Below, piece by piece: positions 1-9,744 of a DNA stretch of 64,000 bases. The position numbers and the translations under genes are program-made. The notes beneath the pieces were generated by a model, which saw only the letters and a list, made by a program, of their open reading frames with translations, was not told the origin of the DNA and did not search any database. The stretch covers positions 558,001-622,000 of the forward strand of contig BGKB01000013.1 in the NCBI GenBank assembly GCA_003116975.1. Reading direction: 5' to 3'. Each line of letters starts with the position of its first letter. Position 1 is the first letter of the stretch. Source of the stretch: Aurantiochytrium sp. KH105 (lineage: Eukaryota; Sar; Bigyra; Thraustochytrida; Thraustochytriidae).

Positions 1-10
1 TGATAGCTGC

Positions 11-1048
11 ATGGGATCTCGGGGTCTTCTGAACCAGGTTGTTTCCGTGCTGTCGATCGATGTCGACGCAGATAAACGCCGCATCGACGTTGACACGCCG
101 CATCGTCCCGAGCCTCTTCACTCTCCCAAGTTTCAGGCCAAACTGCGTCAGATGGCCGCGATCGAGTCAAAATTCCAAATGGGGCAGGAAGCCTTCCCAC
201 TTGACGCGAAGAACGCAACACCGGAAGAGCTCGAAGCTCGCCAGGCAGACCTCCAAGCTCGAAGGCGGAATCTTCAGATTGCATTTGCCAATGCCTCTGT
301 TTTGTCTCTCGTGGGCGAGGTCTTGCAGATTGCCAATACACCTGCTGAAGCACCAGAAGACGAGAGCTCTCGAGACGAGGAGAGCTCTGATGAAAAGGTT
401 CTGAGCGCCATTGACAGCGCCTTGGAAGCAATTTACTCTCGAGTCAAGGAAACGGGCAAGGTAGCTGCGGAAAGAGTCGCCGTTGAAGGAATCACTTCGA
501 CTGGGGCAGAAAGCGCAACGGAAAACACGTGTGGACCTCCTCCCAAGGCCGAAAAGAACTCTCTCGTCGAGACTGCTTCAGCGCAAGATGACGACGATAC
601 CAGTGGCAATCGAGCTCCTGCTTCTGCTTCCGCTTCTGCTTCTACATCATCTTCTTTGTCAAGCCCCAAGTCTGCCGAGACCAAGGAGGAGGCAAGCAAG
701 ACTGCCAGTGAGGTCGACGAAAAGGCATCGACAGAAATGAGTGACTCTGATGCCATTAAGGAGACGGCGAACGAGGAGAAGGAGTGTGCCAGTACAGAAA
801 GCAAGTCCAGCCAAGAAAATTTGAAAGAGGAGCAAGACGAAACCTCAAAACAAGCCAGAAACGCCAGCGATACGATTGCAAGTGATATTGTCGCAGATGC
901 GATCTCCGCTTCGGTCGAGAAGGCTCAGGAGCGAGTCTCTGACATTGGTCAAACTGCCGCAGGCACTGTTAAACATGCAATTTCCGAGGCCTTGAGCCGT
1001 GTCTCTACCTCTGCATCTCTCGTTTCACGAGAGGATGCTCCCCCATAG
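11..1048 (+). CDS. Acidic, Ser/Glu-rich protein of unknown function, possibly 5' partial
   Basis: The frame gives 345 residues from the ATG at 11 and stays open to the window edge, so the true start may lie outside. Residues 1-110 look folded: a helical, charged segment rich in Gln and Arg containing LEARQADLQARRRNLQ, then a hydrophobic stretch around NASVLSLVGEVLQIA. Residues 115-345 are low complexity, rich in Ser, Glu, Ala and Thr, with an Ala-Ser run near 200. A short amphipathic helix pattern returns at 290-335 (SVEKAQERVSDIGQTAAGTV). No family was recognised. A TAGGCCTA palindrome begins eight bases after the TAG stop. It is probably real because the frame is long and its base use resembles neighbouring genes, but its function is open. 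Confidence 0.6.
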   Translation: MGSRGLLNQVVSVLSIDVDADKRRIDVDTPHRPEPLHSPKFQAKLRQMAAIESKFQMGQEAFPLDAKNATPEELEARQADLQARRRNLQIAFANASVLSLVGEVLQIANTPAEAPEDESSRDEESSDEKVLSAIDSALEAIYSRVKETGKVAAERVAVEGITSTGAESATENTCGPPPKAEKNSLVETASAQDDDDTSGNRAPASASASASTSSSLSSPKSAETKEEASKTASEVDEKASTEMSDSDAIKETANEEKECASTESKSSQENLKEEQDETSKQARNASDTIASDIVADAISASVEKAQERVSDIGQTAAGTVKHAISEALSRVSTSASLVSREDAPP

Positions 1049-1455
1049 ACAGGTTTAGGCCTAGGCCTAGAAGCTAACAGTGGCAATGATGATTTGTTTT
1101 GTTCTTGTTGTTTGCGCTTCGCTTGTGACGTCCGAATTTCCGCATTCACCATCTTACATGCTGGCACCTGGCGAGTCGATTCTCTCCGCGTCAGACTTGT
1201 TCGAGTCTGACTGCTGGACGAGTCTCTCAAATCTCTCGTAAACAGAGTGTTGATCGAAAGTGTGCGCACTGCGTATGTCTGTGAATACGTCTGTGTGTGA
1301 TGGCGCGATCGAGAAGACGCCCTCTCTGACTATAGCGCGGCTTCCCGCACGCGCCTCGCAGCAAAAGCAGATTGAGAGCAGAGTAGCAGAGCAGAGCGGA
1401 GCGAGACAGACAGGCGGGCAGGCAGGCAGGCGCAAGGCCGTCGAGCGGGGCGACG
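1049..1455. other. Intergenic region, 3' flank then promoter of phosphomevalonate kinase
   Basis: Apart from the palindrome at its left edge this stretch holds a short GGCA-type run (about 1410-1433) directly upstream of the next start. No RNA gene or credible coding frame was seen. Confidence 0.5.
1056..1069. other. TAGGCCTA palindrome, two overlapping copies
   Basis: Two overlapping copies of the perfect 8-base palindrome begin eight bases past the stop of the first gene. The same word occurs at four other places in this window, three of them at or directly after a TAG stop. Confidence 0.5.
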
Positions 1456-3267
1456 ATGAGTGTAGCAGGCGGAGACAAGAGCGGGATGCGCGCGACGACG
1501 GTGGCGAGCTCGCCCGGCAAGGTGCTCATGGCAGGGGGCTACGTCGTCCTCGAGACGCCCAACCGAGGATATGTGCTGGCGACGAGCGCTCGCTTCCACA
1601 CGAGCGTGCAGAGCTCGGAAGAGATGTGCGCTGCAGGCAAGGCGAGCGTGCTCTCGATCCACTCGCCGCAGTACCGGCAAAACATCGAACTCGAGGCCAC
1701 CCCTGTGGAGGGCAGCGACGACGTCAAGGTCACTCACGTCAAGGGCGCCAAAAATCCGTACGTGGTGCAGACCGTGGCGGTCGCGATCACTGCAGCAAAG
1801 GCACTGCGAAGGCGCTGGGAGCGCGCCGAGGATCTTGAGCGCCTTTTGCTGGGCACCGAGACTCCCAAGGACGTGAGCGCAGAAGTGCTCCGTGAGACCC
1901 TTGCGTTTCACTTTCGCTTTCCCGAAAACCTCGTCGCCACCATTGGCGCTGACAAGACCAAACTCGATTCGAGCTCGAAGGACATCCAAGACGTAACTGC
2001 CCTGCGGCTGCTTGCCGCGGGACGTGCTCTCGGCGCGTCAGCACAGCGCCTGGCAGCGCTCCTACCATCGATGCCGGCCTTTGAAAAGCTCGAGGAAGTT
2101 GTCTTTGAGGGCGACGAAGACGCCGTCCGTAAGATGTCCCCTGGTGCGTCAGTGCTTTCGAAAAATAGTGGCCAGGACAATTTCCCAGAGCCCGCCGGCC
2201 TCCCGGTGCGCATCGAGATCACTTTGCAGGCCGACAACGACTTTTACTCGCAACAGACGCACCTCGAGGCGCGTGGGCTCCCTTACAACACGACGTCGCT
2301 CGCGACCCTCGAGCCTTACATGCCCTGCATTAACGAGGCCGGAGACGTTGAAGTGAGCAAGACCGGCCTTGGTTCGTCTGCGGCCATGGTGTCTTCGTTG
2401 GTCTCTGCCATTGTGATGGACCTCTTTGTGGCCTTCCACGACAAGGAAGCCATCAATCTCGACACCTTGCATGCCGTGGCTCAGCTGGCGCACGGTGTGA
2501 TTCAAGGTAAAATTGGCTCGGGTTTTGATGTCTGCGCTGCTCTGTATGGCAGCATGCGATACATTCGTTACGATCCCAAGGGTCTCGAAGAGCCCCTTAC
2601 GCGGCTTTCCGAGGCCAGTGCCGACGCCCCCGTTTCCGCGGAGGCCATTCTGCTGAGCCTTTCGCGTCTCGATCACGAGACCACGCCCTTTGAGTTGCCC
2701 CCGCGTCTGCAGCTTATGTGCGGCGATGTTCGGGGCGGATCGGAGACCCCGTCGATGTCGCGGAACGTGCTTAAGTGGAGAAAGTCGGCGCCTGCGGAGG
2801 AAATTGCGCACTGGGATAAGCTCATCACTTCCAACGAGGCGGTGGCAGCAAACGTCGCGGCGCTGCACAAGTTGGCTACCGAGGACAAGGTTGCGTATGA
2901 CGCGATGCTTGACGAGTTTGCCGCTTCAGGGACAGCCGCTCCGGCTCTGCAAAGCTTGCGGGATGCGTTTTCAGACGTGCGCGCCTGCCTGCGCAAGGTG
3001 GGTGAGCTGGCGGATGTGCCTATTGAGCCGCCTTCGCAATCAAAGCTTTGCGACGCAACTGAGGCGCAAGCCGGTGTGGTTATGTGCGGCGTGCCCGGAG
3101 CGGGCGGCTTTGATGCCGTCTTTGCAGTTGTTGTTGATTCGAGCCGTGAAAAGGTCGAGAAATTCTGGGAGACTTCTCCTGGAGACCAAAAGGTCTGTGC
3201 ACTTTTGCTGAGTGAGGATCGGCGGCATCCGGGGCTCGTTACGACCACAACTAGCCCTGCCGAATAG
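1456..3267 (+). CDS. ERG8: Phosphomevalonate kinase
   Basis: A GHMP-superfamily kinase of 603 residues that converts mevalonate-5-phosphate to mevalonate-5-diphosphate with ATP, in the mevalonate route to isoprenoids and sterols. The N-terminal ASSPGKVLMAGGYVVLE segment (residues 17-33) is the typical phosphomevalonate kinase start. KNPYVVQTVAVA follows near 95-110. The GHMP glycine-rich ATP loop GLGSSAAMVSSLVSA lies near 304-318, then GKIGSGFDVCAALYGS near 350. The C-terminal GVPGAGGFDAVFAVV (about 550-565) is the GHMP motif 3 region. At 603 residues it is longer than the roughly 450-residue yeast enzyme, with extra length around residues 115-250. The ATG has a purine at -3 (gacgATGa) and no upstream in-frame ATG. 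The gene converges on the next one. Confidence 0.93.
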   Translation: MSVAGGDKSGMRATTVASSPGKVLMAGGYVVLETPNRGYVLATSARFHTSVQSSEEMCAAGKASVLSIHSPQYRQNIELEATPVEGSDDVKVTHVKGAKNPYVVQTVAVAITAAKALRRRWERAEDLERLLLGTETPKDVSAEVLRETLAFHFRFPENLVATIGADKTKLDSSSKDIQDVTALRLLAAGRALGASAQRLAALLPSMPAFEKLEEVVFEGDEDAVRKMSPGASVLSKNSGQDNFPEPAGLPVRIEITLQADNDFYSQQTHLEARGLPYNTTSLATLEPYMPCINEAGDVEVSKTGLGSSAAMVSSLVSAIVMDLFVAFHDKEAINLDTLHAVAQLAHGVIQGKIGSGFDVCAALYGSMRYIRYDPKGLEEPLTRLSEASADAPVSAEAILLSLSRLDHETTPFELPPRLQLMCGDVRGGSETPSMSRNVLKWRKSAPAEEIAHWDKLITSNEAVAANVAALHKLATEDKVAYDAMLDEFAASGTAAPALQSLRDAFSDVRACLRKVGELADVPIEPPSQSKLCDATEAQAGVVMCGVPGAGGFDAVFAVVVDSSREKVEKFWETSPGDQKVCALLLSEDRRHPGLVTTTTSPAE

Positions 3268-3727
3268 ATGGAATAGATTTTCAAGTAAATCAAGGACAAG
3301 TTATATCCACTGAGAGGCTTCTGGAACATTATATTTCGATTTGGGTTTCAAACCAGAGTGTGAGCTGTCAACTGACGAGACGATTCGACGCTGACAGTAA
3401 GCCTCGATAAAGCATCCGCGTCTCCGTTATCACAATGGGCCAACCCTTTGGGTATACAACAAGAAAAGAGAAAACAATGCGACTTGTTTACCCGTTTTGT
3501 GCTATCTCTTCATGATGTCTGCCCGAAGAAGCCAAGCCAATGTTTTCAGAAAACACTATACACCTTCTTTTGCATGCGTCAAAGTTGCAACAGACCAAGC
3601 TCACTCGTTTATGGGAGTTTTCATTTTCGCGAGACTGCAAAGAATACTGGAAAAGAAATCAATGGGTATACTCTTTTTGTAACGTTTCACTTTCTTTCCC
3701 CTTTGATAGTCAGACATTACAAGGAGC
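3268..3727. other. Intergenic region between convergent 3' ends
   Basis: AT-richer than the flanking genes, as expected for two 3' flanks. Open frames here are short, lack protein-like composition and run into the antisense of the next gene. No further feature seen. Confidence 0.5.
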
Positions 3728-5206
3728 TCATACCCAAATCATATTCGCCTCACCTTGCCGACTGGACTGTTTCGGAAAGGATCCAAATCCAGCAGCGTTC
3801 GCGCCCGAGGCGCCAGAGTCCTGATTCGCAACTGAGGCGTTCTGGTCGACGTAGTCAGAGAATGAAGTCGAGAGAAGCGGGGTTTGCGGGTTGGCAGGTG
3901 AGCGAAAAGATCGCGGTTTGGGACTCATGTAGTGCATGAGTAAAAGAGCGGGAATGAGCTCGGGCACAGGGTAGAAAAACCAAGGATACATGATCTGCGC
4001 CCAGACTCCCGTGAGGCGAAAGGCAAAAAGAGGCTCGAGCAAAAAGAGCACGCCACGCAGAGCAAAAAGGAGCGACGAGACCGTGGAAATAACAATGGTA
4101 CTGCGCACGAGCTGCGCAGCTGATTCATGACGAAGCTTGCTCAACGCGGAGACGAGGCTCACGCCGTATCGCAGGAACATCGTTCCCAGGAGCAGAAAAA
4201 AGACAGCGATCGTAATGGTTTGTGCGCGGTCGATCTCGTCGTAGGTTTCCTTGTCGCACTCGAACCATTGCACCGAGAGCAGGATGATGATGATTACATA
4301 GACCCAGAAATTCAGGAGGAGCTGGACAATGTCTGGCGTCAACAGCATGCACAAGAGAGAGCAAATAGCGTTGAAACCCTCCTTGTCGCGGGCCCCACCC
4401 GCGCCACCGTTGGCGCCGTTGCCGCCCTCGGCCTCGGTCTGCGCTCGTTCTGACGCGAAAAGGTCCGGAATCGCCACCATAAGTTGCCCCGGTCGTCTTC
4501 GCGTTGTGGACTGTGCGAGCGCCGCTGCCACCTCGCGCTCCGAGGACAAACCCACGCGCATGCGTCTCGAGGTCGAATGCTGTCGGAGAATGTTGGCCCA
4601 GAACCCAACGACAGAGGTGTAGGCTGTAAAGCAGAGCAGCTGCGCGAAGCGATTAGCTGCCGAGACAAGCGTGTGCATGTCCTGGCACGAGTGCTCTGCG
4701 CCCTTCGGGATTGGGGCCACTTGAAAGATATTGAGCATCAGCCACGTGATGCGCACAATGTATGCGAGGACAAGATTCTGTCCAACATAGTAGAGACGCG
4801 AGCGATCCAGCTTGGATACGATCATGTCGTTGCTTGCTTGGTCGTCGTCCCCCCGTCCATTGCCGTCATCGTTGTTGTCACCATCATCGTTGTCGTCAGT
4901 CCCGTTACCACCGGCGGCGTCGTCGTCTTCGAGCCGGCCGCTCTCGCTGCCCGGCGCTCGGCGAGGATCGCCGCCGTCGGATCCCTCGACGGCGAGCAGC
5001 GCCGCTGCGCCGGTCCTGGCCGTGAGGCGGCGCACGCGCGCGCGCTCGCTGCGGCGCTTCTCGCGCACGCGGCGCAGCGCTGCGCCTCGTTCGGCCTCGA
5101 GCCACTGCCTGTACGCCGTCTGCACGCTCGCCAGCACGAGCCCGCACGCGTACAGCCCCACGCACACCTCCAGCGCCGCCGCGTGCGCCGCGCCGTCGGC
5201 GCCCAT
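3728..5206 (-). CDS. Seven-transmembrane THH1/TOM1/TOM3-like protein
   Basis: The start at 5206 gives 492 residues and seven hydrophobic segments: about 10-33, 140-163, 185-212, 300-335, 345-370, 385-412 and 425-450. The last ones end in YPWFFYPVPELIPALLLMHY followed by MSPKPRSF. This matches the closing helix of the THH1/TOM1/TOM3 family (aromatic residues, then Glu-x-x-Pro, then a Pro-rich basic end), GPCR-like proteins known in plants as tobamovirus multiplication factors. Their cellular role is not well defined. An acidic Asp/Asn-rich stretch lies near 95-130 and a basic patch between the first helices. The frame continues 258 codons upstream to a non-ATG codon, but that part is Arg/Ala/Ser-rich, unlike protein, and overlaps the divergent gene. 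The ATG at 5206 is therefore preferred. Family assignment is moderately secure. Confidence 0.75.
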   Translation of the reverse strand: MGADGAAHAAALEVCVGLYACGLVLASVQTAYRQWLEAERGAALRRVREKRRSERARVRRLTARTGAAALLAVEGSDGGDPRRAPGSESGRLEDDDAAGGNGTDDNDDGDNNDDGNGRGDDDQASNDMIVSKLDRSRLYYVGQNLVLAYIVRITWLMLNIFQVAPIPKGAEHSCQDMHTLVSAANRFAQLLCFTAYTSVVGFWANILRQHSTSRRMRVGLSSEREVAAALAQSTTRRRPGQLMVAIPDLFASERAQTEAEGGNGANGGAGGARDKEGFNAICSLLCMLLTPDIVQLLLNFWVYVIIIILLSVQWFECDKETYDEIDRAQTITIAVFFLLLGTMFLRYGVSLVSALSKLRHESAAQLVRSTIVISTVSSLLFALRGVLFLLEPLFAFRLTGVWAQIMYPWFFYPVPELIPALLLMHYMSPKPRSFRSPANPQTPLLSTSFSDYVDQNASVANQDSGASGANAAGFGSFPKQSSRQGEANMIWV

Positions 5207-6050
5207 GCTCGCCGCGCCGCCCCGCGCCCGGGCCGCGCGCGCTCTGGGTCTGCTGCCGCTCTTCTGGTTTGCTTCGCTCGCTCGCCTTGCCCAGCCTCGC
5301 CTTGCCCAGCCTCGCCTTGCTCGCTCGCTTGCTTGCCTGCCTGCCTGCTTTATTCGCCTCTCTCGCCGACAAGCCGAGTGCGGCGAGCAGCGGCAAGTGC
5401 GCCGCCCGGATTCCGCACTTCGGGCCGGCCCATTCTCCACTTGCCTGCGCCCGCCTTGCGCTGCTTGCGCGGAGGGCGCTGGGAACCCGCCGGTCCCGCC
5501 GAGTCCGCGCCTGCGCAGGCAGGGCGGCCGCCGCGAGGAGGACGAGGCGCGCGAGGAGCCTGCCTGGCAGAGCATGCCTGGCAGAGCCTGCCTGGCTAAT
5601 GCGAGCTGGTCTTGGATTTGCGAGACGGGATCCAGGAGGGAGGCAGGCAAGGCTAGGCCGGGCCGGGCTGAGCTGGGCTGGGCTGGGAGACAACCGCAAT
5701 GGCCAAGGCAGGCCGGGCAGGAGCGCCTGCGGCGGTGCGTGCGTGCGGGCGTGCGTACGAGGGGAGAAGACCCGTGAGGGCAGACGCTCGCGTCCAGCCA
5801 GGATCCTTGCGCCGACGACTTGCCGAGGTCTCCTCGCCTTGCGAGAAGAAAGGAAAACCCGGGCAAGAGCGATGACGATAAAGATGACCTTGACCGTCGC
5901 AAACCAGAGTCCGTCGGCGCGCGTAGTACGGTACTAGTCCCCGAAGCCGAAGCCAAGCAGAGCGGCGACGTGCAGATCACGAACCGAGAGCATCAGGCCG
6001 AGGAGGAGACCGAGGAGGAGACACAGGAGGAGCAAGGCGCGGAGAGGACA
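5207..6050. other. Divergent promoter region, GC-rich with short repeats
   Basis: Between two divergent genes. It holds a CTCGCCTTGCCCAGC-type tandem repeat (about 5278-5345, grading into GCTT/GCCT runs) and a GGGCT run near 5655-5690. Long open frames cross it in several phases, a by-product of GC-rich low-complexity DNA. No in-frame ATG supports coding. Confidence 0.5.
5278..5345. repeat. Short tandem repeat, CTCGCCTTGCCCAGC units and GCTT/GCCT runs
   Basis: Two full copies and one partial copy of a 15-base unit pass into tetranucleotide runs, in the 5' flank of the THH1-like gene. Confidence 0.7.
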
Positions 6051-7520
6051 ATGACGCAGGCCGGGGAAGAGGAGCCCTGGCAGGCGCTGGTGGCCAAGCT
6101 GGTAGCAAGGCCTGACTTTTGGCAAGATGCGCTTACGCTCAAGGCGTACGCGGCCACAGGCGCGGCCTCGCTCGCGTGGGACGCGTTGTCGAACAAAGTG
6201 ATCTTGCTCCGCATGCTCTTGCCCGAAGTAGCACAGATCATCGCCGTGGGCCAGGCCGGCATTGTAGGCCTGCTCACATGGAGCAGCCCACGCGTGCGTC
6301 AGACCCTTCTGGGCAAGGCGCTCCTTTTGCTAAATGTCATTGGCATCGGACTCCATCTGAAGCGGATACGCGTGTCCCTGCAGAGCGGACCAGCTTTCCA
6401 GCGCGCGCTCCAAGACGCTGGCATCAAGGACATGCAGAGCCCTCTCGTACCAATGCTCCTCGCCCTCATGTTCCCGCTGCGCAACTTCTTGGGCGAAAAG
6501 GGACAAAACTTGCAGCGAACAAGCGCCGCTTATGCCTCGATTGAAGAAATCGATCCGGAACTCGTCGCCTGGCACGAGAGACTTCCCGAGACCGCCAAGA
6601 AGGTAAACCTTCGTGTCGGTCGAGGCCTCATTCCAAAGTGGATGTCTCTCGACGTGGTGGCCCGCACCAACCTGGACAGCAAGCGACCTGTCCCTGCTCT
6701 CTTGTACATTCACGGGGGTGCGTGGGTACTCGGAGATCGCAAGTTTTCTGCCCGCGCCTTTGTCGAGCACCTTGCGACCCACCACGACGTTGTGGTCTTT
6801 GTTATTAATTACCGCCTCGCCCCTGAAGCGCGCTATCCAAGCCAGTTGCACGACTGCAAGCGCGCATTGGCCTGGATCAAGAGCAACGGACATGAGTATG
6901 GGGCCGATCCTTCGCGCTGCTTTGTGGCCGGCGAGTCCGCGGGCGGGCATCTTACGAGCCTGATGGCCATCACAGCCAGCAACCCAGACTACAACCCACC
7001 CGAATTCACCGGCGACGAGGATACCTCTGTCGTCGGCGCAATTGATATTTATGGCGTGCACGACATTCTTGACAGCGAACGCCACCACGCCCGGAATAGC
7101 GCGCAACAAAACAATCGCAAGCTGCGTGAGGATGTCACCCCCACGCTTGTACGGCTTTGGGAGCGCGTGGTCTTTGGCAAGCGTCTCAGCGACCATGGTG
7201 ACGCCTTTGAAGATGCCTCGCCAGCACACATTCTCGTGAGCAAGCGCGACGAACTCGTGTCAGTCTGCCCGTTCCTCGTGATCCACGGCACCAATGACGT
7301 GCTTGCGGCGTTTGACGACAGTCGCGCATTCTTTAGCCGTTTGCAAGAGGTTCGCAAGGCCACAAAAAGCGCGGTCAAGGACATCTTTGTCGAGCTCGAG
7401 GGCGCTGACCATGGTTTTGGCTACGTCCCGTCTCCGCGCACGGTGTCCATGTCTCTAGCTGTCGCAGCATTCATGGATCACCACATTGAGCTCGCCCACG
7501 CTGGCAGCAGCAGACTGTGA
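6051..7520 (+). CDS. HSL-type alpha/beta hydrolase (esterase/lipase-like), membrane-associated
   Basis: The start at 6051 gives 489 residues. The oxyanion-hole motif HGGAW has its His at 221. The nucleophile elbow GESAGG has Ser296, and the triad is completed by Asp416 (GTNDV) and His454 (GADHGFGY). This order and the HGG motif fit the hormone-sensitive-lipase/carboxylesterase group, which hydrolyses carboxylic esters. Two hydrophobic segments near residues 60-80 and 88-105 suggest an N-terminal membrane anchor or lipid-droplet association. The frame is open upstream to 5820 but only through a TTG, and that segment is Glu-rich and lacks ATG. The ATG at 6051 is therefore chosen, although translation of the acidic leader from an upstream exon cannot be excluded. 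The substrate cannot be told from sequence. Confidence 0.82.
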   Translation: MTQAGEEEPWQALVAKLVARPDFWQDALTLKAYAATGAASLAWDALSNKVILLRMLLPEVAQIIAVGQAGIVGLLTWSSPRVRQTLLGKALLLLNVIGIGLHLKRIRVSLQSGPAFQRALQDAGIKDMQSPLVPMLLALMFPLRNFLGEKGQNLQRTSAAYASIEEIDPELVAWHERLPETAKKVNLRVGRGLIPKWMSLDVVARTNLDSKRPVPALLYIHGGAWVLGDRKFSARAFVEHLATHHDVVVFVINYRLAPEARYPSQLHDCKRALAWIKSNGHEYGADPSRCFVAGESAGGHLTSLMAITASNPDYNPPEFTGDEDTSVVGAIDIYGVHDILDSERHHARNSAQQNNRKLREDVTPTLVRLWERVVFGKRLSDHGDAFEDASPAHILVSKRDELVSVCPFLVIHGTNDVLAAFDDSRAFFSRLQEVRKATKSAVKDIFVELEGADHGFGYVPSPRTVSMSLAVAAFMDHHIELAHAGSSRL

Positions 7521-7677
7521 CCAGTGTTCTTCCTTTTCTCCTCGTCAAAATAATAATAAGTTTCTTTCGTATTGGTAGGTAGGTTACAGAGTGCCGAGTC
7601 ATCGTTGTGAGTCGACGTGGGCCTTTCACGAAATGTAGACCAGAGTATGCTATGCTTGACGTGCAGCACACACATGA

Positions 7678-9744
7678 CTAGCTTACGCTTGTGCTGGCAC
7701 TCAAGGTTCCTGCGCCCGGTGTCATCATCTTTAGAACCTTGGAAGCTGACTGCGGGCGCACGGGTGAGAGCGATCCCAAAAGGGACGACGACGAATCCTG
7801 CTTGGCAAAGCGAGCAGCGCTCACGCTACGCGGCGAGTCTGGGAAAAATGCGGATGGACTTCGAAGCGAGCCTGACGTATAAGCGGGCTGTGAAGTGGCT
7901 CGCGCCGGCAAGAGGGAAAGTCGCTGCTGAGACTGCGAATGCACATCGCCAGACCCCGCCGATGGAGTATGTTGCCCCTTGGCATGGTGATCTTTCCTTT
8001 TGTCCCCAACGCCAAGTCGTGCGCCCCAAATTTGTTTGGTGAACTTGACGCGACGCTTGATCGAGCTCTTGGCCATCTTTTTAACGAGCAAGTGGCGGTT
8101 TTGCACGATCCAGCACACGGCCACATTGAGTAGAACGAGCAGCAAGATAAAGGCGTCGAAGGATACGACGCGGAGAATGAGCGCCACTAGCGTGCTCAGC
8201 GCGGCAGCCATGACCATGCAGCGTTGCTCATGTTCACGTTTGAGTCGATCCATGGTGACCGATTCGCGCTTATCATGCTTTCGCCCGTCACACATGGCGT
8301 CGCTGGTATCTGGCGCGGTCAGATACGTCGGAAGCTGCTCGCCATCGACTACTATGGGTCCAGCGGGTCGAGGTTTCCCCGCGACAATTTCGGACGGGCC
8401 GCTCATGATTGAAGACAGACTCGTAATACTGTGTCGCATCCAATGCGACGAGTGCCGATGTCGGAGCGTCTTTTCACACATGGCGCCAGGAACCTCAAAT
8501 TCAGCTTCGCGCACTGACATCGACGTCAGCGCCGACGCAATATCCTCAGAGGCAGGAGGCACAGACATCGTGGTGATCATATTGGGCGACCCGAGACTTT
8601 CTTGTTTTTTGTGCAGCTGCGAGCGATCGGCTGAAAACTCGGACGCGCCAGATGCCAGTGGGGGTACAGCGCTTGCCGCGGGGGGAGGCTCTGATCTTCG
8701 GTTCCGCAAAATTCGGGACAGACGCGCCGCGCCTCCGCGCGACTTGATGCGGGGGGGAGCTGGCAAGGTACCGCTGCTGTCCTTTGCTAGGAACTTGATG
8801 TCGCCTGTTTTGCATGTCTTGACGTTGTTTACGGATGTTTGTGCTTGCGTCCCTGCAGGTGAAATCGGGCTCAGATCAACTGCACCGACAGAGGAAGAAT
8901 TCTGACTTCGGAGGGTACTTTGCTGTGGATGCGCGTCGAGAAGCGCAGCTTCTGGAAAGTACCGCGCTTCGCGACCTGCTTCGCCCGGGCGTTTTGCGAT
9001 CACATCCCGAAAGACGTCAGAGTCGCCGGAATCGAGGCTGTGGAAACGAGAGCGCTCCTCTTTGCACTCTTCTTCCTCGTCATCGCCCTCCTCGGCGGCT
9101 AGAATGGCGTCTTCTGCGCCCGAAGTAAGGCCCACTTGACATAAGTCGTCCTCCTCGTTGCAGTCGAGCAAGAGAACCTGTTCAACATTTGGACTATCAG
9201 TGGAAGTTTTATTGCCCCGCGTTCTATTGCAGGGCCCGACGTTGCGTGGAAATGTATTTAATGCGTCGTCCTCTTCATCAGCAACCTCGTCTCTATCTTC
9301 TTCTTCTTCTTCTTCTCCTTCTTCCTCCTCCTCTTCGTCCTCGTCTTCTTCGTCATCTTCGTAGTCTCCCGGCTGATCCTCCGCTGAGCAGGCGAGAGCA
9401 CTAGCCTCGGGGTGATCGCCAAGCAGTTGTTTGACGCGAGAAATTTTGGATAGCAGCCAGGAGGTCCGCGTTTCGTCGCCGACGGGGAGATCTTTGAGAG
9501 AGTCTGGGAGGATGAGGTCCTCGGTGATGTATTTCCATTCGCGTGCGCGGATTCTGTCTTCGGAGGTTGCTACAGCGACCTTGAATCGCGGTTTGGTGGC
9601 CCTCGTGATGACGCGTACCCAGTAAGGATGTCGCTTCTTGCGCAGGCTGTATCTGTGCGACTGCAGGACAAAGTCATCGCAGACGTCGAGCGTCTTGTAT
9701 CTCGCCTGGTTCTTGGACACCTCCACAGGGTGCACGAACGGCAT
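7678..9744 (-). CDS. Acidic protein with C-terminal hydrophobic hairpin, function unknown
   Basis: The start at 9744 gives 688 residues. Residues 1-110 appear folded and basic (SHRYSLRKKRHPYWVRVI; REWKYITEDLILPDSL). An Asp/Glu run follows near 125-155, encoded by the GAA/GAG/GAC repeat at about 9295-9365. The middle is Ser/Pro-rich and probably disordered. Two hydrophobic stretches near residues 530-570 (MVMAAALSTLVALILRVV and AFILLLVLLNVAVCWIV) form a likely membrane hairpin, after a charged RLKREHEQR helix and before a basic cluster (KKMAKSSIKRRVK). This could be a tail-anchored or reticulon-like membrane insertion, but no family was recognised. Codons upstream of 9744 read only Arg/Ala/Gly low complexity from a non-ATG start. 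It converges on the hydrolase gene with a 157-base gap. Confidence 0.7.
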   Translation of the reverse strand: MPFVHPVEVSKNQARYKTLDVCDDFVLQSHRYSLRKKRHPYWVRVITRATKPRFKVAVATSEDRIRAREWKYITEDLILPDSLKDLPVGDETRTSWLLSKISRVKQLLGDHPEASALACSAEDQPGDYEDDEEDEDEEEEEEGEEEEEEDRDEVADEEDDALNTFPRNVGPCNRTRGNKTSTDSPNVEQVLLLDCNEEDDLCQVGLTSGAEDAILAAEEGDDEEEECKEERSRFHSLDSGDSDVFRDVIAKRPGEAGREARYFPEAALLDAHPQQSTLRSQNSSSVGAVDLSPISPAGTQAQTSVNNVKTCKTGDIKFLAKDSSGTLPAPPRIKSRGGAARLSRILRNRRSEPPPAASAVPPLASGASEFSADRSQLHKKQESLGSPNMITTMSVPPASEDIASALTSMSVREAEFEVPGAMCEKTLRHRHSSHWMRHSITSLSSIMSGPSEIVAGKPRPAGPIVVDGEQLPTYLTAPDTSDAMCDGRKHDKRESVTMDRLKREHEQRCMVMAAALSTLVALILRVVSFDAFILLLVLLNVAVCWIVQNRHLLVKKMAKSSIKRRVKFTKQIWGARLGVGDKRKDHHAKGQHTPSAGSGDVHSQSQQRLSLLPARATSQPAYTSGSLRSPSAFFPDSPRSVSAARFAKQDSSSSLLGSLSPVRPQSASKVLKMMTPGAGTLSASTSVS

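Noticed and set aside
5269-5937. Overlapping Arg/Ala/Leu frames in the divergent region left of the hydrolase gene
   Set aside because: They come from GC-rich tandem repeats and overlap one another in several phases.
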